A stretch of DNA of 64,000 nt from CAXXOK01 sp001604115 (GCA_034928535.1 JAYFOV010000022.1:62001-126000), one strand, 5' to 3'; positions 41,537-50,693 are shown, counted from the stretch's first letter. A program made the numbers and translations. The notes: a model not told the origin generated them from the sequence alone.

Positions 41537-42661
41537 ATGCAGCCCAAGAAGGCACCCACGGCTGTGGTGGCCGGGCACATCTGCCTGGATATCACGCCCG
41601 CTTTTCCAAAAGCATGCGGCGACCAGAGCTTATTCACACCGGGCACTTTGATGCAGGTGGGTGCGGCGGATGTGCATCCCGGTGGCTGTGTGGCCAATAC
41701 GGGACTGGCACTCACACTGTTTGGTGTTCCCACGCGACTCATCGCCTGCGTGGGAGAAGATGCATTTGCATCTCTGCTCCAGAACATGCTCGCCAGCCTT
41801 GGCGCACAGGATGTGCAGCTATATACGGATGCGCGCCTCTCAACCTCCTACAGCATTGTGCTGGCGCCGCCAGGCGCAGACCGGATGTTTTTACATAACC
41901 CGGGCGCCAATGCCGCTTTCACGGAGGCGCACCTGCCCGATCGGCTGCTTGCCGGGGCACGGCTGCTTCATTTTGGCTATCCACCGCTCATGCCAGGCAT
42001 GTATGCGCGCTGCGGGGCTGCGTTGCAGGCCTTGTTCCGCAGAGCCAAAGCCTTGGGACTCTCCACATCCATGGATATGGCAGCGATCGACCCCGGCTCC
42101 GAGGCGGCCCGTGTCGATTGGCCTCATCTGCTGGCAAAGGTATTGCCTGTGACGGATTTCTTTTTGCCCAGCGCAGAAGAACTATGCATGATGCTGGAGC
42201 CCGCACGTTATGCAGACTGGCAAAGCCGAGCAATCGGGGGCGATGTGTTAGCGGGTCTGGATATAGAGGCGGATGTGGCGCCGCTGGCCGATACGCTCCT
42301 GGCTATGGGCTGCAAGGTGGCGGTAGTCAAGTGCGGCTCGCGTGGCATCCTTTACCGCAGCGGCAACCATCAGGCCTTACAAGGAACTCCGCTCATCATG
42401 GACGTGGCTGGCTGGTCGGAGTTGCGAGGTTTCATCCCAGCGTTTATCCCAAGCCACGTCGTCTCCGCAACCGGCGCAGGCGATACGAGCATCGCCGCGT
42501 TTCTGGCATCCGCGCTGGAAGGTAAGCCGCTCCGGGACTGCGTTGTGCGCGCAGCGGCGACCGGGGCATGCTGCGTGCAAACATATGATGCACTCAGCGG
42601 CCTGATCCCCCTTGATGTATTGGATGCACGCGTGCAGGCCGGCTGGCCGCAACGAAAATAA
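41537..42661 (+). CDS. PfkB-family carbohydrate kinase
   Basis: This 374-aa ribokinase-fold sugar kinase starts VVAGHICLDITP, has the Gly-rich N-terminal motif GGCVANTGLALTLFG, and the C-terminal catalytic motif SATGAGDTSIAAFLA with the base Asp in GAGD. The substrate cannot be read from sequence. It is followed by a class II aldolase, so it may make a sugar bisphosphate or ketose phosphate for that aldolase. The ATG at 41537 has GGGAGG upstream; an upstream in-frame ATG overlaps the promoter region and is rejected. Confidence 0.88.
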   Translation: MQPKKAPTAVVAGHICLDITPAFPKACGDQSLFTPGTLMQVGAADVHPGGCVANTGLALTLFGVPTRLIACVGEDAFASLLQNMLASLGAQDVQLYTDARLSTSYSIVLAPPGADRMFLHNPGANAAFTEAHLPDRLLAGARLLHFGYPPLMPGMYARCGAALQALFRRAKALGLSTSMDMAAIDPGSEAARVDWPHLLAKVLPVTDFFLPSAEELCMMLEPARYADWQSRAIGGDVLAGLDIEADVAPLADTLLAMGCKVAVVKCGSRGILYRSGNHQALQGTPLIMDVAGWSELRGFIPAFIPSHVVSATGAGDTSIAAFLASALEGKPLRDCVVRAAATGACCVQTYDALSGLIPLDVLDARVQAGWPQRK

Positions 42662-42673
42662 GGAGGCATGAAA

Positions 42674-43531
42674 ATGCTGGTAAATTTAAATGATGTTCTC
42701 TTGTCGGCAAAACAAGAGGGGTATGCTGTTGGGTTGTTCAATACCGTCAATCTGGAAATGGCGCGAGCAGTGATCCAGGCTGCCGAAACGCTGCGTTCCC
42801 CGGTCATTATCGGCACCGCGGAGGTGCTGCTCCCCTATGGGCCGCTGCAGACCTTGGCCGATTTTCTGGTGCCCATGGCACAGCGTGCCAGCGTGCCTGT
42901 GGTGCTGCATTATGACCACGGCCTGACGTTTGAAAAATGCATGCAGGCATTGCAACTGGGCTTCAGCTCGGTGATGTATGATTGCTCCACCTGCTCCTAT
43001 GAAGAAAATGTGAGCCGCGTTGCGGAATTGGTGCGCATTGCCCACGCTTTTGGCGCAACCGTCGAAGCCGAGCTGGGGCATGTCGGCAATGCGGAAGGGG
43101 GCGGAGAGGATGAAACGGCGCATGCTGATCCCGCATCCTTATACACTGATCCTGCGCAAGCCGTATCGTTTGTCACCCACACGCAGGCCGATGCTTTGGC
43201 CATTGCGGTCGGTACCGCACACGGTGCATACCGTTTGCCCCCCAAACTGGATTTTGAGCGCATCAGTGAGATTGCCCGCTCCATACCAACGCCGTTGGTG
43301 CTGCACGGCGGCAGCGGCCTGAGCGATGATGATTTCCGCGAAGCTATCCGCAGAGGAATCAGCAAGGTGAATATTTTTACGGATATCAACTATGCGGGCG
43401 TACGCGGTATGCAAGATGGCCTGTCCATTGGCAAACATTCTGTCACCGACCTGATCCCTTACCAAATCGCGGCCATCCGCGAAGCCACTGAAGCGAAAAT
43501 GCGCCTGTTTGGTTCCGAGGGGAAAGCGTGA
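42674..43531 (+). CDS. Class II (zinc-dependent) ketose-bisphosphate aldolase
   Basis: This 285-aa class II aldolase of the Fba/GatY/KbaY family has zinc ligands in HYDHGLTFE and ELGHVGNAEGGGED, the GTAHGAYRL loop, HGGSGLSDDDFR and the NIFTDI phosphate-binding segment. It may cleave fructose-, tagatose- or another ketose bisphosphate; short variants like this are often in sugar-specific operons rather than glycolysis. The ATG at 42674 has AAGGAGG seven bases upstream; an ATG two codons earlier is too close. It lies 12 bases after the kinase. Confidence 0.9.
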   Translation: MLVNLNDVLLSAKQEGYAVGLFNTVNLEMARAVIQAAETLRSPVIIGTAEVLLPYGPLQTLADFLVPMAQRASVPVVLHYDHGLTFEKCMQALQLGFSSVMYDCSTCSYEENVSRVAELVRIAHAFGATVEAELGHVGNAEGGGEDETAHADPASLYTDPAQAVSFVTHTQADALAIAVGTAHGAYRLPPKLDFERISEIARSIPTPLVLHGGSGLSDDDFREAIRRGISKVNIFTDINYAGVRGMQDGLSIGKHSVTDLIPYQIAAIREATEAKMRLFGSEGKA

Positions 43532-43563
43532 CCCGCCCACCCCCATCACAAGGAGATGTTGAA

Positions 43564-44652
43564 ATGCCCGCCGTATCGGTATTGCTAACGCCCAACTATG
43601 ATGCGGATGTCCTGTACCGCTCCGTTTGCGCACATTTGGAGGCATTGGATGTAAAAAGCCTGCTTGCTGCGGACTGCCGGGTGCTGCTCAAGCCCAATCT
43701 GCTGGCTGGGCGGGATCCCGCCCTGGCTGTCACGACTCACCCCGCGCTGATCCTTGCCCTGGTCAAACGCCTGCACGAGCTGGGTGTTAAGGACATCACC
43801 CTTGCGGATAGCCCGGGAGGACTGTATACCGCGCAGTCCTTGCGCAAAGTCTACAGTGCCTGCCGGCTGAACCCCCTGGCGGATTTTTTGACGCTGAACG
43901 AAGTCATCAGCTATGGCGAACGCAATGGATTTACACTGATCACGCCAGTGCTGGAGGCAGATTACATCATCAACCTGCCCAAACTGAAAACCCATGGCCT
44001 GACCGTCATGAGCGCCGGGGTCAAAAACCTGTTTGGCTGCATCCCCGGCTTACGCAAACCGGAGCTGCATTGCATACACCCTACCATCGAATCTTTTACG
44101 GAAATGCTGCTGGACTTGAGTCAGGCAGTCAAACCACACCTGACGCTCATGGATGCGGTGGACTGCATGGAGGGCAACGGACCCGGCGGCGGCAAGGTGC
44201 GCCCCATGGGCTATACCCTTTGTTCCCATGATGTATACGCCATGGATGAGGTGGCGGCGGAGCTGATGGCATTGCCGCCACATATGTCCCCCACAGTGCG
44301 CGAAGCACGAAAGCGAAACCTGTGCAACCCCGCAAGCATTCAGAAAATCGGAGATGATTTGCTCCCAGCAAGCCCGCCCTTCAAGCTGCCGGATGCCATC
44401 GCCACCAAAGAGCGGTTTTTTTCCACCCGAGGGCTTTTCCATCACTTTTTTGGTCGCAAGCGCACGTATCCTGTGATCATGGCCGAAAAGTGCATCGGAT
44501 GTGGGCGCTGCGGCGAATCTTGCCCCAAGCACCTAATTGATGTGGTGGAGCGGAAGGCCGAGATCGCTCGTCAAGGCTGCATCTCCTGTTTTTGCTGTCA
44601 GGAAATGTGCCCTGTTCACGCCATTGAGGTGGAGCGTCGCCGCGCCTGGTGA
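43564..44652 (+). CDS. DUF362 protein with C-terminal 2x[4Fe-4S] ferredoxin domain
   Basis: The 362-aa protein has the DUF362 core (KPNLLAGRDPALAVTTHP; DSPGGLYT; INLPKLKTHGLTVMSAGVKNLFGCIPG), a family of unknown function found in anaerobes. A bacterial ferredoxin domain follows, with CIGCGRCGESCP and CISCFCCQEMCP, two Cys4 motifs. It may be a redox-linked enzyme or regulator. It follows the aldolase by 32 bases and is probably in the same operon, which is unexpected for a sugar pathway. RBS AAGGAG is eight bases before the ATG. Confidence 0.88.
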   Translation: MPAVSVLLTPNYDADVLYRSVCAHLEALDVKSLLAADCRVLLKPNLLAGRDPALAVTTHPALILALVKRLHELGVKDITLADSPGGLYTAQSLRKVYSACRLNPLADFLTLNEVISYGERNGFTLITPVLEADYIINLPKLKTHGLTVMSAGVKNLFGCIPGLRKPELHCIHPTIESFTEMLLDLSQAVKPHLTLMDAVDCMEGNGPGGGKVRPMGYTLCSHDVYAMDEVAAELMALPPHMSPTVREARKRNLCNPASIQKIGDDLLPASPPFKLPDAIATKERFFSTRGLFHHFFGRKRTYPVIMAEKCIGCGRCGESCPKHLIDVVERKAEIARQGCISCFCCQEMCPVHAIEVERRRAW

Positions 44653-44795
44653 AGGCTGCCCGATCCTGCTCCCGGATGGCATACTAGTTAGAGAATGTTC
44701 CCTGTTCACTCGCGTTGGTCATCTGGCGACACTGTTTGGCTGCCTGTCTGGATCCTTACGCTGTGAAAGCGTTTCTTGACGCCCATGCGGTCATA

Positions 44796-44841
44796 GGCAC
44801 CAAAGAGGGCAGCGCATGCATGCGTTGCCCTCTTTGGTGCC
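44796..44841. terminator. Large near-perfect hairpin between convergent operons
   Basis: A 16-bp perfect stem (44796-44811 with 44826-44841) encloses CGCATGCATGCG, which is itself self-complementary. It separates the DUF362 gene from the convergent nucleotidase operon and lacks a T tract on both sides. Confidence 0.75.
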
Positions 44842-44868
44842 CTCTATAACTGTGTTGTTTCAGGCTGG

Positions 44869-46371
44869 TTATCCATCCGGCAAGATCACTGTATAACTGT
44901 TATCCGCCGGGATAGTCACATCAGCGTGCGTGCGCAGGTAATTCAGGATCAATTCGCTCACTTCCGTTTGATGTTCTTGCACACGGTCACATTGCAGGTA
45001 CATTTCATAATCCCCTGCGCCTGTGGCACGGTAATGGTTCATGACCAGCGTCAACGTTTCGGTATCAGTCACCGGGACTCCGCCGCGTTCCATCCGGGTC
45101 ACGCGCTGCCCTTCGGGGTTACGCAAATCGAAGGTGTAGCGGATACCATCAAAAAAATCATAATTGTAAAATGCTTCCTTCGGCAAACGGAACGGCGGAG
45201 CCACCCCCACCGCGCCATCCTCTCCTACTGCAAAGAAACGGGCGCACTGTTCCAACGCCTGACGCAGCAATCGGCCAGTAATGTTGAAAACCTCCAGCGT
45301 ATTGGCATAAACATAGCTTGCCACCACATCACGCACCGTAACGTTGCGCTCAAAGCCGCGTACTTCGTTGCCCAGCGAGGCGCAGCTCACCTGCGCGCCG
45401 GTTGCATCCATCTGCACCAGATTAAAAAACCGTGCGATGGCAGAGCCTTGCAGCGCCATGGTTAGCTTGTCCGCAGGCGCAAGCGGCTGTGACAAATGCC
45501 CGATGGGAGAATCAAGCCATGCGCTCATGGCCTGATAAAGCTTTGCCTGCTCTGCGGACATGCTGCCTGCCCGTTGGGGACGGATCAGCGCAGAGGTGAT
45601 CCCGCCTTGGGCATCGATTTGCACGCGTGCATACGCCGAAGCGTTGCATGGCGTTTGCACCACATGTGTGCCATGATAGACGGTATTGGATATTCCCATG
45701 TGCTGATGTCCGGTCAACAGGATATCGAAAGGGAGTGTCTCGCAAAGCTTACAGCCAATGTTTTCGTCGGTTGTGCTCAGCACGTTGCCGGTGTGCAGAT
45801 CCTTTTCAAAGCCACCGTGGTACAGACCGATCAGCACATCCACTTTGCCCTGCAAAGTGGCTACCGCCTCAGCCATGGCCGCATAGGGATCCCGAATCCT
45901 CAGGTGCGTGAGGTTCTCTGGTTTTTCCCAGCGATTGACCCAATCTGTTACCGCACCCACAATCCCTATCCGCAGCCCATTTTTCATCACATGCACAGCA
46001 TGGCTGGCTAAGGGCATTGCGCCAGCAGCATCCACAACATTGGCGCAGAGGCATTGCGCCTGCAAGCCAGACAGATGGGCTTGCAAAGCACCGTAGCCAT
46101 AATTGAAATCATGGTTGCCCAGGGTGACATAGTCATACCCCATTGCGTTCATGATTGCCGCCGTGGGCATGGGCACCCCATTGGTGTGGCAATAATAGGT
46201 CAGCGGGGAACCTTGGAGGGTATCGCCCCCATCGATGATCAGGGTGTTGCCATCCTTGGGAAATGTCATCGAAAGCAAGCCGACCGCAGCAGGCTCGGCG
46301 CTTATGAAATTGGTAGGAAAAATAAATCCATGCGTATCGGAAGTGAAATAGACCGTCAGTTGGTCACTCAT
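44869..46371 (-). CDS. Cytoplasmic 5'-nucleotidase/UshA-family metallophosphatase
   Basis: This 500-aa protein has a calcineurin-like metallophosphatase domain (TSDTHGFIFP, DGGDTLQG, LGNHDFNYG, GLYHGGFEKD, TGHQHMG) with all metal ligands. A C-terminal 5'-nucleotidase domain follows (MDATGAQVSCASLGNEVRG...; MNHYRATGAGDYEMY). Unlike UshA it lacks a signal peptide, so it acts in the cytoplasm. It starts one base after the phnE2 stop codon, making it the last gene of the importer operon. It probably hydrolyses an imported nucleotide or other phosphoester, which is a clue to the transporter's cargo. Confidence 0.9.
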   Translation of the reverse strand: MSDQLTVYFTSDTHGFIFPTNFISAEPAAVGLLSMTFPKDGNTLIIDGGDTLQGSPLTYYCHTNGVPMPTAAIMNAMGYDYVTLGNHDFNYGYGALQAHLSGLQAQCLCANVVDAAGAMPLASHAVHVMKNGLRIGIVGAVTDWVNRWEKPENLTHLRIRDPYAAMAEAVATLQGKVDVLIGLYHGGFEKDLHTGNVLSTTDENIGCKLCETLPFDILLTGHQHMGISNTVYHGTHVVQTPCNASAYARVQIDAQGGITSALIRPQRAGSMSAEQAKLYQAMSAWLDSPIGHLSQPLAPADKLTMALQGSAIARFFNLVQMDATGAQVSCASLGNEVRGFERNVTVRDVVASYVYANTLEVFNITGRLLRQALEQCARFFAVGEDGAVGVAPPFRLPKEAFYNYDFFDGIRYTFDLRNPEGQRVTRMERGGVPVTDTETLTLVMNHYRATGAGDYEMYLQCDRVQEHQTEVSELILNYLRTHADVTIPADNSYTVILPDG

Positions 46372-46372
46372 A

Positions 46373-47191
46373 TCATCCTCTTGCCAGCCGGCTGCGCACC
46401 CGGGTGGAGAACAGCTCGATCACCAGCATCAGCACCACCATGCCAACCAGGAAAGCACCCACCATGCTCCAGCGGCGGCTGTTGATACACTGCACCAGCG
46501 CAGCACCGATCCCGCCTGCGCCTACGATGCCCAGCGTGGTCGCGTCTTTGATGTTGATATCAAAACGGTAAATCACTGTGGAAACAAAGTTGGCATAGAG
46601 TTGCGGCAAAATGCCGTAGCGAATTTTTTGAAACCGTGTGCACCCCGCCGCATCAAGGCTTTCCAGAATTTTAGTGTCCAGATCCTCGATGGCGTTGATG
46701 TACATCTTGCTGATCATACCAATGGAACACACGCTTTGCGTCAGCACCCCACAAAAGGGTCCCGGACCCGTCACGCGGATCCACACCAGCGCCCACACAA
46801 GACTGGGGATGGTGCGAATGAGCAGGATAAGCGCCCTAAAAACAAAGGCCGCCCACTTTGGCATAATGTTTTCGGCGGCTAAAAAACTGAACGGCACCGC
46901 CAGCAGACCGCCGATCAGGGTACCCAGCACAGCAATGGCGATCGTTTCAAACAGCATGTAGGGTACGCCTTCCGGCGTCAGGTTGAACAGGAGCGTGGCA
47001 TCCGGTCTGGTAATGCCATGAAAAATGCCCATGGCCACTTCGCTGCCTTTGGCGGCCAACCCTTTGAAAACGATCGCGTTGCCCGACCAGCCAAGGATAA
47101 GCACAGAACACAGGAGGATGAGCGTATAAAGCCACCAGCGTTTGGGCTTGCGCGCATACATCTCCTCTATGGGATTCAGAGTCATTTGCAT
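46373..47191 (-). CDS. phnE: PhnE-type ABC transporter permease, second copy
   Basis: This 272-aa membrane permease has about six transmembrane segments and the binding-protein-dependent transport signature (ESLDAAGCTRFQKIRYGILPQL: E-A-A---G). It belongs to the phosphonate-type PhnE family (TTLGIVGAGGIGAALVQ near the end). The upstream phnE gene encodes its likely heterodimer partner. RBS AGGAGG is seven bases before the ATG. Confidence 0.92.
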   Translation of the reverse strand: MQMTLNPIEEMYARKPKRWWLYTLILLCSVLILGWSGNAIVFKGLAAKGSEVAMGIFHGITRPDATLLFNLTPEGVPYMLFETIAIAVLGTLIGGLLAVPFSFLAAENIMPKWAAFVFRALILLIRTIPSLVWALVWIRVTGPGPFCGVLTQSVCSIGMISKMYINAIEDLDTKILESLDAAGCTRFQKIRYGILPQLYANFVSTVIYRFDINIKDATTLGIVGAGGIGAALVQCINSRRWSMVGAFLVGMVVLMLVIELFSTRVRSRLARG

Positions 47192-47202
47192 GGGTGTGCC
47201 TC

Positions 47203-48054
47203 CTAGCTGAGTTTTCTGCGGAGGAATTGGCTGGTGTTTTCGATGATGAGCACTACAATGAACAGTGTGATGAGCACCGTGCCCAGCCCTTCATAATCCC
47301 GCCAGCCAATACGTTCGTTAATCAAAATGCCCAAGCCGCCCGCGCCTACATAGCCCAGAATAGCAGCAGCGCGGATGTTAATTTCAAAGGAATAAAGGCT
47401 GTGGGAGAGGTATGTGGGCAGCACCTGCGGCATAACCGCGCTCCAAAACGCCTGGAACTTGCTCGCGCCCAAGGCCTCCATGGCTTCAAACGCACCCATG
47501 TCGATGGTTTCGATGCTCTCATAGAGCATTTTGGATACGATGCCGAATGTGAACACAGTAATGGCCACAGTGCCGGCAAACGTGCCAAGCCCAAAAATGA
47601 GAGCACAAATGGAGGCGATGACCAGCGTGGGCAATGTGCGCACGATGTTGAGCACAATACGCAGCAACGCCACCAGCCACCCGCTTCGGTTGATGTTGGT
47701 GCTCGCCATCACGGCGAAAGGCAATGCCAGCGTAGAGCCAAGCACAGAGCCCATCACGCTCATCTTGATGGTATCCAAAAGCGGCTCAACCACATTGCCG
47801 AGGTATGTCAAATCCGGATTGAACACCTTGGCCAGGATGACGGAGAGCTGATAGCCGCGCCTGGCGAGAATGCTCAGGTCAAACTTGGTCACTACAACAC
47901 TGCCCCACACCACAGCCGCGACAACGGCCAATATGAGCCAGGTACGGGAGCGCGGCTTTGGCACGGTATGCTCGCCCACCTGCATTGTTCTAGGCGGAAA
48001 TAGCCGATCAAACAGCAGAACTTTGGCTTGTGCCTCCTGGTTTCTTTTGGCCAT
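47203..48054 (-). CDS. phnE: PhnE-type ABC transporter permease, first copy
   Basis: This 283-aa membrane permease has a cytoplasmic N-terminal tail of about 30 residues, then about six transmembrane segments. It carries EAMEALGASKFQAFWSAVMP and the ending AILGYVGAGGLGILINERI, typical of PhnE. The ATG overlaps the phnC stop codon by one base (TGATG), so the two are coupled. It pairs with the second PhnE. Confidence 0.92.
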   Translation of the reverse strand: MAKRNQEAQAKVLLFDRLFPPRTMQVGEHTVPKPRSRTWLILAVVAAVVWGSVVVTKFDLSILARRGYQLSVILAKVFNPDLTYLGNVVEPLLDTIKMSVMGSVLGSTLALPFAVMASTNINRSGWLVALLRIVLNIVRTLPTLVIASICALIFGLGTFAGTVAITVFTFGIVSKMLYESIETIDMGAFEAMEALGASKFQAFWSAVMPQVLPTYLSHSLYSFEINIRAAAILGYVGAGGLGILINERIGWRDYEGLGTVLITLFIVVLIIENTSQFLRRKLS

Positions 48055-48896
48055 CAGCGCTGCGCCTCCTTTGGGCGGGCGGTTGCGTCCGGCTGTGCTT
48101 TTTCGGCAGCGATGCGCGCCGCATCTAACGTTGTTTGCTCATCGGCCGCCTTAGGCACCGGCGCCCCATTGTATATGGTGTCCAGCACCGTCTGGCTAAC
48201 TTGGCTCACGGGCCCATCATACACAATTTCCCCCGCGCGGATTCCGATCACCCGGTCCGCATAGTCCAGCGCCAAATCCACATGATGGATGTTGATGAGG
48301 ATGGAAATATTCATTTCCTGATTGATGCGTTTGAAATCGCTCATGACCTGGTTAGCGGTCACGGGATCCAGCGCGGCTACAGGCTCATCCGCCAGGATGA
48401 TGCTGGGGTTCTGGTTAAGCGTGCGCGCCAGCGCCACGCGCTGTTGCTGCCCGCCGGAAAGCTGATCGCACCGTGTATATGCCTTGTCCAAAATACCTAC
48501 TTTATCGAGCGCCGCCAGCGCGGCAAGCTCCTGCTTCTTGGTAAAAATGCCAAGGAGCACCCTAAAAAACCCCATATCCGGTACCATGGAGGTGAGCACG
48601 TTTTTGATCACCGTGGAGCGTGTGACCAGATTAAACGATTGGAAAATCATCCCAACATGACGGCGAAAGCGACGCAAGCTTTTGCCGCGAAGGGTCATCA
48701 CATCTACGCCGTCCACGATCACCTGCCCATCTGTCAGGTCGATCATGCGGTTAATGGTACGGATGAGGGTCGATTTGCCCGCACCGGACAGGCCGATAAT
48801 GGCTACAAACTCACCCTGCTCGATCGTCAGGTTCACGTCATTGAGCCCTCTTACGCCATTGGGATAGGTTTTCCCAGCATGGATGAATTCGATCAT
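48054..48896 (-). CDS. phnC: PhnC-type ABC transporter ATPase
   Basis: This 280-aa ATPase has Walker A GLSGAGKSTLIRTI, Q-loop MIFQSFNLV, signature LSGGQQQRVALARTL, Walker B ILADEP and the H-loop region NIHHVDLAL. It belongs to the phosphonate (PhnC) family. A C-terminal extension of about 30 residues, rich in Ala, Asp and Lys, is unusual. It energises import through the two PhnE proteins. Confidence 0.93.
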   Translation of the reverse strand: MIEFIHAGKTYPNGVRGLNDVNLTIEQGEFVAIIGLSGAGKSTLIRTINRMIDLTDGQVIVDGVDVMTLRGKSLRRFRRHVGMIFQSFNLVTRSTVIKNVLTSMVPDMGFFRVLLGIFTKKQELAALAALDKVGILDKAYTRCDQLSGGQQQRVALARTLNQNPSIILADEPVAALDPVTANQVMSDFKRINQEMNISILINIHHVDLALDYADRVIGIRAGEIVYDGPVSQVSQTVLDTIYNGAPVPKAADEQTTLDAARIAAEKAQPDATARPKEAQR

Positions 48897-48972
48897 AATC
48901 GATGCCTCTTTGCTTTTCAGGATGGCTGCAGGAACACTATACCATGTTTATACAGCCGTTACAATATGGCGA

Positions 48973-49010
48973 AAAACCGGAAAAGGCGGTACGGCATACG
49001 CCGTACCGCC
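48973..49010 (-). terminator. Attenuating hairpin between phnD and phnC
   Basis: On the minus strand an 11-bp perfect stem (49010-49000 with 48995-48985) is followed by TTTTCCGGTTTTT. It lies 15 bases after the phnD stop codon. A partial terminator here would make more binding protein than transporter. Confidence 0.7.
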
Positions 49011-49024
49011 TGCGGTGCGTCTGC

Positions 49025-50068
49025 TTACTTGACGACTTCCAACGCCTTGCGCGCGCCTTCATAATCCGCATCGGTGGCCATGGCATAGCCGGTATGGCTA
49101 TACACGGAGAAGATGGCTTTGCCCTCTTCCGTGCCAATGATGTTGATCAACGCTTTCTGGATGGAGGCGATGAACTCGGGATTGTACACCTCCGGCACAG
49201 CTTTGGTGATAGACACGGTATCGTTGTAGATGGGGGCGGTCACGCCGATCACGCTCAGCTCGTTCCAGATGGAATCGGTGCGGCCCATGCCGGCCTTGCC
49301 GGTTTCGTCCTGCTTGTCAATGGGCAGCGTCCAAGCGGCTTCATAATCGCGGCGGCCATCGGCATAGCACACGATCACATCCACAGCCTCTGCCGCAGCC
49401 TGTGCGAAGCTCTCGCCATAGCCGCTCAGCGTGACCACGTTGCTCAAGTCAGCAATCTTTTTGCCGTCAAAGTTTTCCATCAACCACATGGTGGGGTAAA
49501 TATAGCCTGCTGAAGAAGATGTCTTGAGCACTGCCCAGTTCGCCTTGTCCACATCTTCCCAGGTCAGCGCATCGCCTGCATTCACCTTGGCTGCCAGCTC
49601 TTTGCCATACGCTGAAGGCGTGGCATAGATCAGCGAGCGGTAGAAGGTCACCTGTTCGTCCGTGGGCAACGTTTTGTTGGCATCGCCATTCCAGCTCTTG
49701 GGGTCGGTGCTGTCGTTGCTCAGGCCAGCGCGTGTGGCTGTCAAGATCACATCCACCTCATCACTGAACAGCGCATAGGTGCCGCCTGGAAGCCAACCCA
49801 GGTCGATGGCGCCGGCCGCCATGGCCTCGCCTGTAGCCTCATAGGAGGTACCAACGGTAATATCGACTTCGCCAATGTCATAGCCTTGCGTGAGCATCTC
49901 CGCCTTGAGGAGCTCCGGCAGGTTTTTGGTTCCGGTAATGATCACGTCAGCATCTTTGGAGGGAACGAATTCAAGCGTCAGTTTGTCCATTTTCACGGCT
50001 TCGGCCATTGCGGACACGCTGGAGAGAACCAGAATCACGGTAAGCAGAAGGGCAAGCGGCTTTTTCAT
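49025..50068 (-). CDS. phnD: PhnD-type phosphonate/phosphate-ester binding protein
   Basis: This 347-aa exported substrate-binding protein has a Sec signal peptide (MKKPLALLLTVILVLSSVSAMA), the family pattern LTLEFVPSKDADVI, and GTSYEATGEAMAAGAIDLGWLPGGTYALF, which lines the ligand pocket in PhnD. No lipobox Cys is visible near the cleavage site, unusual for a Gram-positive binding protein. The ligand may be a phosphonate, phosphite or a phosphoester; the 5'-nucleotidase in the operon favours a phosphoester. I use the ATG at 50068, seven bases after GGGAGG. Confidence 0.88.
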   Translation of the reverse strand: MKKPLALLLTVILVLSSVSAMAEAVKMDKLTLEFVPSKDADVIITGTKNLPELLKAEMLTQGYDIGEVDITVGTSYEATGEAMAAGAIDLGWLPGGTYALFSDEVDVILTATRAGLSNDSTDPKSWNGDANKTLPTDEQVTFYRSLIYATPSAYGKELAAKVNAGDALTWEDVDKANWAVLKTSSSAGYIYPTMWLMENFDGKKIADLSNVVTLSGYGESFAQAAAEAVDVIVCYADGRRDYEAAWTLPIDKQDETGKAGMGRTDSIWNELSVIGVTAPIYNDTVSITKAVPEVYNPEFIASIQKALINIIGTEEGKAIFSVYSHTGYAMATDADYEGARKALEVVK

Positions 50069-50119
50069 GGTGTTTCCTCCCATATTTTGTTCCCCGGCAT
50101 GCACTCATTTTACTCCTAC

Positions 50120-50149
50120 ATTATTAAAATTCAGCATCGAAAACGTTAA
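50120..50149 (-). promoter_or_regulatory. Possible promoter of the phnD operon
   Basis: Minus strand: -35-like TTAACG (50149-50144) and -10-like AATAAT (50125-50120) with an 18-bp spacer, about 50 bases before the phnD start. Confidence 0.4.
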
Positions 50150-50693
50150 GAATACATGATTTGCTTGGTACATTCGCGCCCCAAGTGCAAGGTTGGGTAT
50201 CTCTCGAATATTTTACCGCACTTTCCCCTCCGGGTTAGGCATCCGGTCATGTTGCTCCATCACCAAAGGCAAGCTGTTCCCATTTACCATGCAAACAGCA
50301 TGTCATGAAAATACGGAAAGCTTGATGGATGATGCATCCCCTGTGTATAAATCATGTGTGTATAAATCATGGGTGAAGCAGATGCCTGCAATGCATGACA
50401 CGCACTGCATGGGCGCCCAAGTATGGTGCGTACCCATTGGCACATCCGAATCGAAGATGCCTGCGGGCGTTTGACGGGATGCCACTCTTCCTGCACTTTC
50501 CAGCAGCAATGGCGCAGACCTTCATGCAGCACGCATCGTGTTTCCCCCTGTACCGCCCATAGGGCAAACCAAAACTGACCGAATATTCCCTCTATGTCTT
50601 ACGGTTTTTATCGTTAACTAACTTTGTTTGTCCCATCCATTCCAAGGGCTCAGAAAAATCTCACTGAAAGCCGTATTTTCCACCGTGATGTCC
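50150..50693. other. Gene-free stretch between phnD and feoA
   Basis: No reading frame with a ribosome binding site, recognisable RNA or mobile element is visible in this ~540-base stretch. Its only clear content is the 15-bp tandem repeat at 50342-50371. It is the longest non-coding gap in the window. Confidence 0.6.
50342..50371 (-). repeat. 15-bp tandem repeat with two DnaA-box-like 9-mers
   Basis: TGTGTATAAATCATG occurs twice in exact tandem (50342-50356, 50357-50371). On the minus strand each copy contains TTATACACA, a perfect match to the DnaA-box consensus TTATNCACA. Both boxes have the same orientation, 15 bp apart. There is no dnaA or dnaN nearby, so this is not an origin. Confidence 0.7.

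Noticed and set aside
46373..50068. Phosphonate degradation locus
   Set aside because: Only transport genes are present; no C-P lyase (phnG-M) or phosphonatase gene is found in the window.
50150..50693. Replication origin at the DnaA-box-like repeats
   Set aside because: No dnaA, dnaN or AT-rich unwinding region is nearby, and only two boxes are seen.
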